Shown here: positions 8,610 to 17,351 of the stretch, in pieces
Position numbering within the stretch: the stretch's first letter is position 1
Layout: the number at the start of each line of letters is the position of its first letter
Source: a virus
Virus record (IMG/VR): IMGVR_UViG_3300042889_001540
Span: 38,064-102,063 of that record
Length of the DNA: 64,000 bases
Strand: one strand, 5' to 3'
Translations under genes and position numbers: made by a program
The notes under the pieces: model-generated
Seen by the model: the letters and a program-made list of their open reading frames with translations, nothing else
The model's database searches: none
Told to the model about the DNA's origin: nothing

Positions 8610-10732
8610 ATTATATCATATTCAATTATCAAATCAATTACAATTTCTTGACCTTGCAATGTATTATCACCTCTTGTAGTCTCAATTGTAATTAAATTTT
8701 CAGTTGGGTTAGTTTCCACCTTTCCAACTCCGGGTATACTCAACAGTAATTGAGTTATCGTATCATAATAAAGGTTATCTTGAGGAGCGTCGATTAATGA
8801 CGTTGAAGTGTAAAATTCTTCACTTGTGGTTAAATTTAATGGTGTTACTGAGACTTTAGCAGTGAAAGTCGCCCCATTTAATTCACATCCAGTGTTATCC
8901 AATGTTAAATCATAAAAACCTTCATTTAACATTTGTAATAAACCGAATTTAGTTGGTGATGTAATATTAAAAATTTCTGACCCCATAACATATGTTTGAT
9001 ATGATGTTAAATTTTCATAACAACTAATTGTTGTTGTACGAGATAGTGAACACCCATTTCCACCGACAAGAATTAAACTATAAGTTCCCCCTGTTAATCC
9101 AGAAACTTGGATTTGTTGCGGGTTGCCAGGGACATTGTCTGACCAATCAAAATTAAATGGGGGAACACCTTGATTAATAAACGCAGTAATTTTACCTGAA
9201 CTCCCTGTTCCACAAGATGTGCTATAAAGTGAGAAATCTAATGGAACACTCCCATTTATTAAAACATTACTTGTTTGAATACAATTAGTTGCGTCAGAAA
9301 CAGTAACAACATGATTACCAGCAACTAAATTATTAAATGTCACTGATGTTAAACTAGTATCAATAATATCATATAAACCATTGTCAATTGAGTAATCAAT
9401 TGGTAATGTAGCACCTGAAGTCGTACTTATAGTAATTGAGCCGTTCGATTGTCCACAAGTTGTTCCCGTAACTTGAGTTGAGATGGTGTATTTATTTTCC
9501 GCAATAATCGTTACTTCTTCAACATAAGAACACCCTAAACTATCACTAACTGCAACACTATAAGTTCCGGAAATTAAATTAGTATATATTTGAGTTGTTT
9601 GATTAGTACTAACATTAATAGTACTTCCACCAGGATTAATTAAAGTATACGTAAATGGTGATGAACCTCCAACAACAGATACCGTAATTTGTCCATTACT
9701 ACTTGAACAAGTTGAATTAACCCCATTAATAGTAACTGATTGGATACCTGATGGAGACACTAATGTCGTTGTCGCAAAGGTCTGGCATAACCCTGCGTCG
9801 GTAACTTGAAATGAATAAGGTCCTGCAGATAAACCACTAATACTAAATGTGTTAGAATATGAAATTGATACATCCCCTGTCGATGCCGAATAATAATATG
9901 GTGAGGTTCCCCCTGTAATGGTTAAACTTAACACACCATCGCTAGAAAAACAACCCGGTGGGGTCGCAGTAAAAACACCAAACCCAATTGGGTTAATATT
10001 AGTTATCGTACCGTCTTTAGTCACCACACACCCATAGGAATCACTAACACTAACAGAGTAAATACCCTCCGTTAACCCTGTGATTGTTGACCCTGTTTGC
10101 CCGTTATTCCATAAATAACTATAAGGGGGAGAACCTGTTGTTCCTGTAATAGTTATTTTACCTATAGGTGTTCCACCACAGCTTGAATTTGGGACAACAT
10201 ATAAACCATAATTTAAAGGTATTGACTCCTCAATTATAAAACTCGGACTTCTACCTAAACACCCTCCTAAATCCAATGAAGTTAAATAATAAGTGCCCGC
10301 ACTTAAGTTACCAAAAACAATGTTTGAAACATTTGTGTTGGCGGACATTACAAAAGTATCTGTTGACGTGTAAACACTAAATATAGTAGAAGAGAAGTTA
10401 GAAGTTGAAGTTCCCGTAACCATTCCATCATCTCCACTACAAGTAGTATTTTTAACCCCTAATATTGAACAACAAACCCCATTAGATATTGGTATATTGA
10501 TATATTCTTGGTAATTTGAGGGGAGAGTACTATCGTTTACTAATAAAACATACGTTTCCGCGCTTAAGTTTGTTTGGATATATGAGTTATTAGTTAATAC
10601 AGGTCCACTAACATATGGGCTAATAATTTGCACGGTATATGGAGGTGTAGCTCCAGATAAAGATAAATTAAACGACCCTGTTTGATTATTAGTGCAATCA
10701 CCCGTTACATTTATATTATAATTAAAATTCAT
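8597..10732 (-). CDS. Tail adhesin with SprB-type repeats
   Basis: 711 aa. From about residue 8 to 570 it contains roughly seven repeats of 70-85 residues with the SprB signature: Cys, a G-x-(I/V)-T-(I/V) strand, GGxxPYxYxW, GLxxGxYSVxVSDxxGC (for example GLTEGIYSVSVSDSYGC). SprB repeats are best known from the giant gliding-motility adhesin of Flavobacterium and other secreted Bacteroidota proteins; finding them in a phage tail cluster is notable. The last 140 residues are a different domain without the repeat. No signal peptide is present, as expected for a virion protein rather than a secreted one. It overlaps the next gene by 13 bases and shares one base with the upstream gene. Role as a host-attachment fibre is inferred. 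Confidence 0.85.
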   Translation of the reverse strand: MNFNYNINVTGDCTNNQTGSFNLSLSGATPPYTVQIISPYVSGPVLTNNSYIQTNLSAETYVLLVNDSTLPSNYQEYINIPISNGVCCSILGVKNTTCSGDDGMVTGTSTSNFSSTIFSVYTSTDTFVMSANTNVSNIVFGNLSAGTYYLTSLDLGGCLGRSPSFIIEESIPLNYGLYVVPNSSCGGTPIGKITITGTTGSPPYSYLWNNGQTGSTITGLTEGIYSVSVSDSYGCVVTKDGTITNINPIGFGVFTATPPGCFSSDGVLSLTITGGTSPYYYSASTGDVSISYSNTFSISGLSAGPYSFQVTDAGLCQTFATTTLVSPSGIQSVTINGVNSTCSSSNGQITVSVVGGSSPFTYTLINPGGSTINVSTNQTTQIYTNLISGTYSVAVSDSLGCSYVEEVTIIAENKYTISTQVTGTTCGQSNGSITISTTSGATLPIDYSIDNGLYDIIDTSLTSVTFNNLVAGNHVVTVSDATNCIQTSNVLINGSVPLDFSLYSTSCGTGSSGKITAFINQGVPPFNFDWSDNVPGNPQQIQVSGLTGGTYSLILVGGNGCSLSRTTTISCYENLTSYQTYVMGSEIFNITSPTKFGLLQMLNEGFYDLTLDNTGCELNGATFTAKVSVTPLNLTTSEEFYTSTSLIDAPQDNLYYDTITQLLLSIPGVGKVETNPTENLITIETTRGDNTLQGQEIVIDLIIEYDIICLT

Positions 10733-13719
10733 TAAATACTATCACAATTTATGTTTATTTGTATACCTACATTTAATGTAAGTATTTCATTAATATTTCT
10801 TTGAGTACAAGTTAGACTTGTGACAGTTAAAATGTTTCCATTTAAAAAATATGTAAACCCATAGTCGTATAACAATGGAAGATATTCAATTAAAGCATTT
10901 CTCCACATGATATTTGTTGGGGCATCAGTATATCCATACCCAACATAAAATGGCTCCTTAATTAACAAATCATCATTAATTCTTAAATCCACGTACCATT
11001 CAGTTTGAACCGAATTTTGAATACAATCGTTTAAAGTATACCCACTTTCAGCAATCATATTATTAACTCTATTCGCCAAAATACTATTAAAGTTTCCAAC
11101 ATTAACATCCCCATTTGACCAAGCATATATATTATAATCAACATATTCTGTTGTACAAGTATAATCGAATATGTTTGAAATTATATAACAAGGGTCAACA
11201 GGAACCGGAATAAATTGACAACCTCGTTGTCTTCTATAAACAAATTTTTGTTTATGTAAGATAGAGTTCTCCATTTTAACACCTGAATTCCAAATTGTTG
11301 TGGCAGGAATCATTTGTTCCGCTAACTTCATCCAGTAAGGACCAATACCATTTACATAATCAATTAATTTTTGATAAGTATATTTGTTATTTGGTAATCC
11401 AACAGTTTGTTCAGATTCTATGTATTTCCACCAAATTGATTGGAGTACCGGATATCCGCCTGTTTTACCGTCAGTAATATATTGTCGATTTCTAACATTA
11501 ATCATATTTTCCCAAAATGTTTGTGAGAATTCAAAGAATGTTTTCTTTTTTGGTTCAGGATTAATATATGTCCAATCCACTCCGCCAGGAACCGGATAAC
11601 CAACAGTTAATCCCGATTCAGGAAACGGATAATCATATTCAACAGACTCTTTCCAAACATCGTATAATAAACCTTGTGATGGATTTAAAAATAAATCAAC
11701 ATTCTTAACATTTAAGACTAATTTCTCATTATCAACATAATAATAAGCATTGTAATCACCATTAACTGAAACTCTTATTTTATTATCTTCTTCTAACCAC
11801 GACTTATTATTATCAATTACTTTTTGTAATTTAAAACCTTCTGTCATATATGGGAAATCCCTAAATCGGTCTAAGTAAGGTTGTCCGTAAGTGAATGGTT
11901 GTAATTGTGTTTGAATATTATAATTTTGACCGGTATAAACGGCGCCCGTAATAACCACCTCATCAGGACTTCTATGTTGTGGAGTTGATTCATACCAACC
12001 GGCACCAATTTGGAAGTAATAATTTTCAGTATTAACAGGGGCCTTTGGATATCCAAAAATATCAATAGGATAATCAGATAATCTAATTGAGACATCCTCA
12101 TATGTCGCATTTGAGGTATAACCTGAATATATGTGACCACGAATTTTGTAAGTATCACCAGGTAAATAAGACGGAACTTTATTAACATAAGTCCCCCCCG
12201 AAATTGACGCCCACTGAGTCTCAAATTGCGTTAAATTAATTTTTTGGTCAGCCAAATAAATATGTTCATTAAATTCAATTAATGAATCAGGTGCACCAAT
12301 TAATCTCAACATAAATTCAACAGACCTCCTAGTTCCTTTTGATTTAAAAAGATAAGAGGCATTAAGAATTAAATTACGATAAAACGAATAGTTTATCTCA
12401 GTTGGTGTAAGAGCCCTAGCGTAACCCGGATATGTTGGTGTTGCTGTATTCCCAAAAACAGAACTTAAGAAATCTTCATCTGTTATTGGAGAAAAATTAG
12501 AACTCCACCCTAATGTTTGAGCCAAATTAACAAGTAATTGAGATGGTATATCATTGGATGGGTTATAATTAACCGAATTCATGTAAGCTAAAGCATCTAT
12601 AAATTGTTTTATTTGGTCGAAACTTCTACCATAAATTTGAAATATTTTCTCAACTTTTTGACCCATAGTATCAAACTCTTTTAAAGAGTCCGTTACCAAA
12701 AATCTTGAAATTAAATTTGTTTTGAATGAATCTAAATTAACCGCAATCTCATCAAGTTGGGTTAGATAATCGTCAAATAAAAATGAACGAATATCAAGAT
12801 TCCACACACCGTCTTTAGGCCAAGTAACCTGTTGGTAATTCGTGTAAAATTCACCACTTTCTGTTTGAGCAGGTACTTGAAAAACCGCAGTATATTCAGG
12901 TCTAATTAAACGATTTAATAAGAATTTTTCAACTTCATCAAAACTTTCTGCAAAAATCTTATCAGCAATTAAATCATTTGGCCTAATTTGATAATCCTCA
13001 TTTATTGTTGTGGCCGTTATTCCAAAAGGAGCTCCTGAAACATAAAACGAAATATAACCATCACTTAATGTTTGAGACGGTTGGAATGACACAATTTTAA
13101 AAATATTGTCATTTATACTTACGCAATAATCTAAATAAGTATTGTATAAATTTCGATAAGGAGATGTTACTATTTCTCGTAAATTTAAATTTGTTGAGGC
13201 ACTAACCGAATAATCAATATCAAAAGGATTGTTAATTCTGTCGACATTAACTTCAAAATAAGTTTCATCATTAACTGAATCGTAAGATATGTTTATTGCG
13301 GTTGACCCTGTAACAAATTCCAAGTTACTAAACATAACATCTAACGATGCTGGAAAATAATGAATTACCTTAGTTGCAGATACTTGTAACCTTTTACGTA
13401 ATGAACCGTACATAGAAAAGTTAAGGACTTGTGAAACATCATAATTAGGATAAACCCTAAATTGTGTTGCCATAATCCTCCTACTCTCATTAACATCATC
13501 TATATTTAACGATTGTAAACTTAAGGGTTCCGAAAATGCCCCTACATTAAAAGTTCTATTAACCTTCTCTGTAACCGAAGTAGTAAATTCAAAATTACCT
13601 TGCGTTAGACCTCCCCCTTCAACCGTTTGTAAACCTACAATGTTGTCGGAAAAAGTCGCAGCCCCACTTCCGGGTCTTGGCGGATAAAAATATTTTGTCG
13701 TATTTACAGTTACTGCCAT
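10732..13719 (-). CDS. Large baseplate/tail protein with a P2 gpI-like segment
   Basis: 995 aa. A segment around residues 440-470 (YLFKSKGTRRSVEFMLRLIG) resembles the 'F-xx-KGT-xx-(S/A)-(V/I)-xx-LL-x-LIG' motif of P2 gpI-like baseplate proteins, which link the wedge to the fibres. The N-terminus is beta-rich; the middle is acidic and aromatic; the C-terminus carries several Cys residues (CTTEYVDYN, LTCTQRN). It lies between the 302-aa gene and the SprB adhesin with one-base junctions on both sides. Position downstream of gp25- and gp6-like genes fits a baseplate periphery or fibre-connector role. The assignment is from motif resemblance and context, so moderately sure of 'tail', less of the family. 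Confidence 0.7.
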   Translation of the reverse strand: MAVTVNTTKYFYPPRPGSGAATFSDNIVGLQTVEGGGLTQGNFEFTTSVTEKVNRTFNVGAFSEPLSLQSLNIDDVNESRRIMATQFRVYPNYDVSQVLNFSMYGSLRKRLQVSATKVIHYFPASLDVMFSNLEFVTGSTAINISYDSVNDETYFEVNVDRINNPFDIDYSVSASTNLNLREIVTSPYRNLYNTYLDYCVSINDNIFKIVSFQPSQTLSDGYISFYVSGAPFGITATTINEDYQIRPNDLIADKIFAESFDEVEKFLLNRLIRPEYTAVFQVPAQTESGEFYTNYQQVTWPKDGVWNLDIRSFLFDDYLTQLDEIAVNLDSFKTNLISRFLVTDSLKEFDTMGQKVEKIFQIYGRSFDQIKQFIDALAYMNSVNYNPSNDIPSQLLVNLAQTLGWSSNFSPITDEDFLSSVFGNTATPTYPGYARALTPTEINYSFYRNLILNASYLFKSKGTRRSVEFMLRLIGAPDSLIEFNEHIYLADQKINLTQFETQWASISGGTYVNKVPSYLPGDTYKIRGHIYSGYTSNATYEDVSIRLSDYPIDIFGYPKAPVNTENYYFQIGAGWYESTPQHRSPDEVVITGAVYTGQNYNIQTQLQPFTYGQPYLDRFRDFPYMTEGFKLQKVIDNNKSWLEEDNKIRVSVNGDYNAYYYVDNEKLVLNVKNVDLFLNPSQGLLYDVWKESVEYDYPFPESGLTVGYPVPGGVDWTYINPEPKKKTFFEFSQTFWENMINVRNRQYITDGKTGGYPVLQSIWWKYIESEQTVGLPNNKYTYQKLIDYVNGIGPYWMKLAEQMIPATTIWNSGVKMENSILHKQKFVYRRQRGCQFIPVPVDPCYIISNIFDYTCTTEYVDYNIYAWSNGDVNVGNFNSILANRVNNMIAESGYTLNDCIQNSVQTEWYVDLRINDDLLIKEPFYVGYGYTDAPTNIMWRNALIEYLPLLYDYGFTYFLNGNILTVTSLTCTQRNINEILTLNVGIQININCDSI

Positions 13720-14627
13720 TAAGTTGTTATATTTGTGAAGTTTTTACTAAAATCAATATTATTATTTCTATTCTGTCTAACTTCATATAACAACGCATTA
13801 AATTGGTCTCTAACCTCATATAAATTATATTGTCTAAAAATGTTATTTGCGGAATCATAGATTGTGTAAATCCCGTCGTCGATTGATTTACTTTGGTTTC
13901 CATAAAGAGCAATCGCAAGAGATGAAATATCATATTCAACCATTTCTATTTCAACAGTAACCGGGTTAAAGAACGTATTAGTAATAATAATATCTTGACT
14001 TGGTTGTCCAATAAACGGTGTTGCGTTTGGTTTGTTAGTCGGTGATGATGATGGTGATAAAGTTAAAAACAATAAGTTTGAAGACCCGTCAACATATCTA
14101 TATCTAATCGCCTTTTGTTGTGTATTAACTTCATTTGTTACGACAGGTTCACAATAAAAACTTGAGGTAATTACTCTAAAGAAATTTGGTATTTTTGAAC
14201 CGTCCGGATTTAAATATTCAATACGAAATCCAACCAATCCTTGGGGTACAAATTTATTTTGATACTGAGTTGGGACATTAGCCAAATCAATAACTAAACC
14301 TTTGACGTTGGGTAACGAACTCAAAACACCGCAATCAGTAATTGTTGTTCTAATTTGTGCTGGTCTCAAATAAAGGGTGTAAAACCCTAAAGCGTTAAAC
14401 TGACTTGCAGGTAAAGTTAAATTATATAACCCTCCTAAAACTTCAACACCGGCATTCCCACCCGTTTCTGAGTTTTCAAAGTAAGGTCGTAAAATAGTTT
14501 GAGCATCCAACTTCGTTAAAACGAATTGGTCTGTCACATCCCTACTTGGAGTGTAATTTAGTATAATTTCGACATCTGCAGGTGAGACATCGGAACCTCT
14601 GACGGTCCCATACGACGATATTGCCAT
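13719..14627 (-). CDS. Hypothetical tail/baseplate protein
   Basis: 302 aa, not recognised. The sequence is beta-rich with clear repeats of hydrophobic strands (GLYNLTLPAS, GFYTLYLRPAQI, VKGLVIDLANVP) and a C-terminal helical part rich in Asn, Gln and Arg (YEVRDQFNALLYEVRQNRNN). It shares its last base with the start of the 995-aa gene. The HNH endonuclease gene lies immediately upstream, separated by three bases, so the endonuclease appears to have inserted between this gene and the PKD-domain gene. Structural role is by context. Confidence 0.65.
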   Translation of the reverse strand: MAISSYGTVRGSDVSPADVEIILNYTPSRDVTDQFVLTKLDAQTILRPYFENSETGGNAGVEVLGGLYNLTLPASQFNALGFYTLYLRPAQIRTTITDCGVLSSLPNVKGLVIDLANVPTQYQNKFVPQGLVGFRIEYLNPDGSKIPNFFRVITSSFYCEPVVTNEVNTQQKAIRYRYVDGSSNLLFLTLSPSSSPTNKPNATPFIGQPSQDIIITNTFFNPVTVEIEMVEYDISSLAIALYGNQSKSIDDGIYTIYDSANNIFRQYNLYEVRDQFNALLYEVRQNRNNNIDFSKNFTNITT

Positions 14628-14630
14628 TTT

Positions 14631-15398
14631 TTATATTGTCTTTAATATTTTATTTCCTTTTTTTAAATTATCTTCAGCCCATAATGGTTGAAGATTCGTA
14701 TAGTAACTAAGTTGGTAAATTTCTTCTTCAGTTTTAGATGAAGATAATGGTATTATGTGGTCTATATGCCACCCATATAATCCATAATTTTCCCAAGACA
14801 TACCCTCCTTAAATTGTTTTTCCAAATGTTCTTTAAGAAATTCCGGAGTACATCCTACAATTTCAAAGGTTTTATTTTTTTTAGTTATAATGTTAAGTTT
14901 CAAATATTGACTTAATCTTCGTCTAATATTACTTGACATTTTTCTTTTTGGTTTTTGATTACTTTTCTTAAGGGTTTCTTTTATTTTTTCAGGATTGTTT
15001 TCTCGATATTTTTTGTGAGATTCCATTATTTTTTCAATATTATTTTCTCTATATTGTTTACTATATTCCTTTATCTTTTCAATATTATTTTTTTTCCAAA
15101 TTGATGAATTTTCAATAGATTTTTTAGAATTATTTTCATACCATTTTTGACTATAATCTTTTACCTTATCAGGGTTATTTTTTTTCCATTCTCTACTTCT
15201 TTGGATTTCTTTTTCAGAGTTTATTTTATACCAATTTTGACTTGTCTCTTTTTTCTTCTCTGAATTAAGTTCCATCCATTTTGAAACACGTTTTATATTA
15301 CACGTTTTACATTCACTCCTCCTATAAAGTTTTTTCTCTAAATAAAAATCATCCAATGATTTTTCAATTAAACATTTAGTACAAACTTTTGTTTCCAT
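14631..15398 (-). CDS. HNH homing endonuclease (free-standing), copy 1
   Basis: 255 aa with start at 15398 (METKVCTKC). An ATG six bases earlier (15404) is possible; a longer start at 15470 would overlap the upstream gene by 41 bases and is not supported, because the paralogue at 33951-34682 begins exactly at METKVC. Layout: N-terminal four-Cys zinc-finger-like part (CTKC ... C..C), a highly charged middle of about 16-residue repeats (EKIKE..KKYRENN), then an HNH domain with WHIDHIIPLSS as the catalytic His block and NLQPLWAEDNLKK as the following N/H region. Such enzymes cut intronless alleles and spread themselves. It sits between two tail genes without an intron and is codon-wise as AT-rich as or richer than its neighbours. 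Confidence 0.88.
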   Translation of the reverse strand: METKVCTKCLIEKSLDDFYLEKKLYRRSECKTCNIKRVSKWMELNSEKKKETSQNWYKINSEKEIQRSREWKKNNPDKVKDYSQKWYENNSKKSIENSSIWKKNNIEKIKEYSKQYRENNIEKIMESHKKYRENNPEKIKETLKKSNQKPKRKMSSNIRRRLSQYLKLNIITKKNKTFEIVGCTPEFLKEHLEKQFKEGMSWENYGLYGWHIDHIIPLSSSKTEEEIYQLSYYTNLQPLWAEDNLKKGNKILKTI

Positions 15399-15429
15399 AT
15401 TCATAAATACCTTATCTCTTTTTTTTCTG

Positions 15430-16521
15430 TTAATTTTCTTTATTAATGACATTGAAGAACCCAAACCCATAGTTAATCATGTCACCAAGGTTATCTACCT
15501 CACCTAATCTTTGTATTCTCTCATACGCGGAGTTTTTACCTCTTTCAACAAAAACATTAGTTTGAACCTGTGCTTGGTCAATAACTTTGAGTAATACCTC
15601 ATCTTTAGTTATTGGAACCGCAGTTATATTATTTTCCGTAAGTCCTGATGATTGTACGAAATAAATTGTGGTACCATCAATGTAATCATAGTAATTAATT
15701 TCAGTAATTGTATAAGCAGTATAAATTGAAGTAACATCTGTTATTGCTCCCCATATTTGACCATTACTAATCACAGGAACCCCAATTCGTTCATTAATTG
15801 TTGGATTACCATACATTTTTAACTCATTAATTCTCGACTTAGTAATTCCTGATACGGTAAACGGTATTGAAACATAATTGTTAGAGGTTTGAGCAGATAC
15901 TTCATTAATCGCATCCCCAGAAAATATATAATCATAAGATACCGAAGTCCCAACCCAATTCCCTGAAGAAGGAGCAAAAAATGCTTCACCCTGTGGGTTG
16001 TAAATTACAACATCACTAAATGGAACCGTTATTGTTTTTGAAACACTGGTAATGCCCCAAGGATTTGTTTGTTCTAATTTAATCGTATATTCTTTATTCT
16101 CAACAGGGTATGTGTGATTAATTGAATTAGGTGCGTAATTAGTGATAGTTTGTTTTGGGGAACCGTCACCCCAATCAATCTTATATGAAGATAAATCTAA
16201 AAATTTTTGGAACTCATCCGACGTATTATAAACATTGTAAAGGTAAGGGGATGATGTTGTTGAAGAAAATATAAAATTTGCAACAACATTTTTTTGTAAT
16301 ACCGCACCATCAAATGGACTATAATACCCGGTATCAACCGCACTTTGTCTAATCAAAATAGGTATAGTCAATCCGGTTAATAAGGAACTACCATTAACAC
16401 CCGAACTAACAACTTGGGTCATTGCAGAATAAACACCAACGGGTGTCCCTTCATAATCAACAACGAATAAATCCCCAAGAATCGTTTCCGGTGATATTTT
16501 AATATTATAAAAATCTTCCAT
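15430..16521 (-). CDS. Tail protein with a PKD-like domain
   Basis: 363 aa. Residues about 80-168 form a PKD-like beta-sandwich: IDWGDGSP at 115-122, a NHTYP strand at 135-139 and a closing VSKTITVPF strand at 160-168. PKD domains mediate protein-protein or carbohydrate contacts in extracellular proteins. The N-terminal 60 residues and the C-terminal part (YERIQRLGEVDNLGDM) are not assigned. It shares one base with the upstream 276-aa gene and is followed by the HNH insertion. Likely a baseplate or fibre component; the domain call is firm, the specific role is inferred. Confidence 0.75.
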   Translation of the reverse strand: MEDFYNIKISPETILGDLFVVDYEGTPVGVYSAMTQVVSSGVNGSSLLTGLTIPILIRQSAVDTGYYSPFDGAVLQKNVVANFIFSSTTSSPYLYNVYNTSDEFQKFLDLSSYKIDWGDGSPKQTITNYAPNSINHTYPVENKEYTIKLEQTNPWGITSVSKTITVPFSDVVIYNPQGEAFFAPSSGNWVGTSVSYDYIFSGDAINEVSAQTSNNYVSIPFTVSGITKSRINELKMYGNPTINERIGVPVISNGQIWGAITDVTSIYTAYTITEINYYDYIDGTTIYFVQSSGLTENNITAVPITKDEVLLKVIDQAQVQTNVFVERGKNSAYERIQRLGEVDNLGDMINYGFGFFNVINKEN

Positions 16522-17351
16522 TATACAGGTGGGTTAATATATTCAAACCATTTTATGGGAATTGTTGTCCCGAGTCTTTGTCCATTAGTATTAACTACTT
16601 GATATGTTTGATTTTTATAGTCTAAATTTACGGTATAGTAAAAAAATGTGTTATTATCAAAAAAATATGGATTAGCCCCTGTAGCAAAATTTGCTTGTGG
16701 ACCTTCAGTAGTGTCTAATGGGTCTGTACCATTACCTGTCATCATTTTAGTGAATTGTCCGGTTTTAGCATTATAAAATTTAGCGGACATATAAAATGTA
16801 TTAATATCTAAAAACTCTCTCTTTTTTAACCAATAAATAAAAAACCCTTCTTTATCTCCAACATAATCTAAAATAAATTTTGGTTTCCTAACATCTACCA
16901 CAGTCCTCTGCATTTGAGTGGACATTTTTAATCCTTGTTGTGTTGGTATAATGACGGTTAAATAATTTGTTTGTTTTTTCTCATCCGTATTATCGTAAAA
17001 ATCCAATTTAAAAAATGAATTTGTAAAATTATTAGTATAATAATATAAATCTTGGGGAGTAAATCCCTCACCTATATAATTTATTTTCCAATTATTAATA
17101 TTATTAATCGAACCTCCCGAATAAAAATAAAACTCATAATTAATTTCAGTGTTATTTGTTGTAGTATCAGGTGCATGACTAAATCGACTAATCTCAAAAT
17201 CACGACCTACTCCAATAACTTCAGTAATAACATCAGACTCATATTCATCAATTGCCATATCTAAACCCAAATAGTCCCAAGTTAGTCTAACCGGAATATT
17301 TATTTGTTTATCAATACCATTTGGTACTATAGTGACTTTATTCACACTCAT
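16521..17351 (-). CDS. Hypothetical tail/baseplate protein
   Basis: 276 aa, no recognised domain. Rich in Asn, Tyr and Phe with predicted beta structure (INYEFYFYSGG, FFYYTVNLDYKN). It overlaps the preceding 565-aa gene by 14 bases and abuts the PKD gene with one shared base, so it belongs to the same tightly packed structural operon. No Cys-rich, catalytic or membrane features are visible. A structural role is inferred from the cluster. Confidence 0.65.
   Translation of the reverse strand: MSVNKVTIVPNGIDKQINIPVRLTWDYLGLDMAIDEYESDVITEVIGVGRDFEISRFSHAPDTTTNNTEINYEFYFYSGGSINNINNWKINYIGEGFTPQDLYYYTNNFTNSFFKLDFYDNTDEKKQTNYLTVIIPTQQGLKMSTQMQRTVVDVRKPKFILDYVGDKEGFFIYWLKKREFLDINTFYMSAKFYNAKTGQFTKMMTGNGTDPLDTTEGPQANFATGANPYFFDNNTFFYYTVNLDYKNQTYQVVNTNGQRLGTTIPIKWFEYINPPV

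Noticed and set aside
15399-15470. Upstream start for HNH copy 1 (MGLGSSMSL)
   Set aside because: It overlaps the PKD gene by 41 bases, and the paralogue begins exactly at METKVC.
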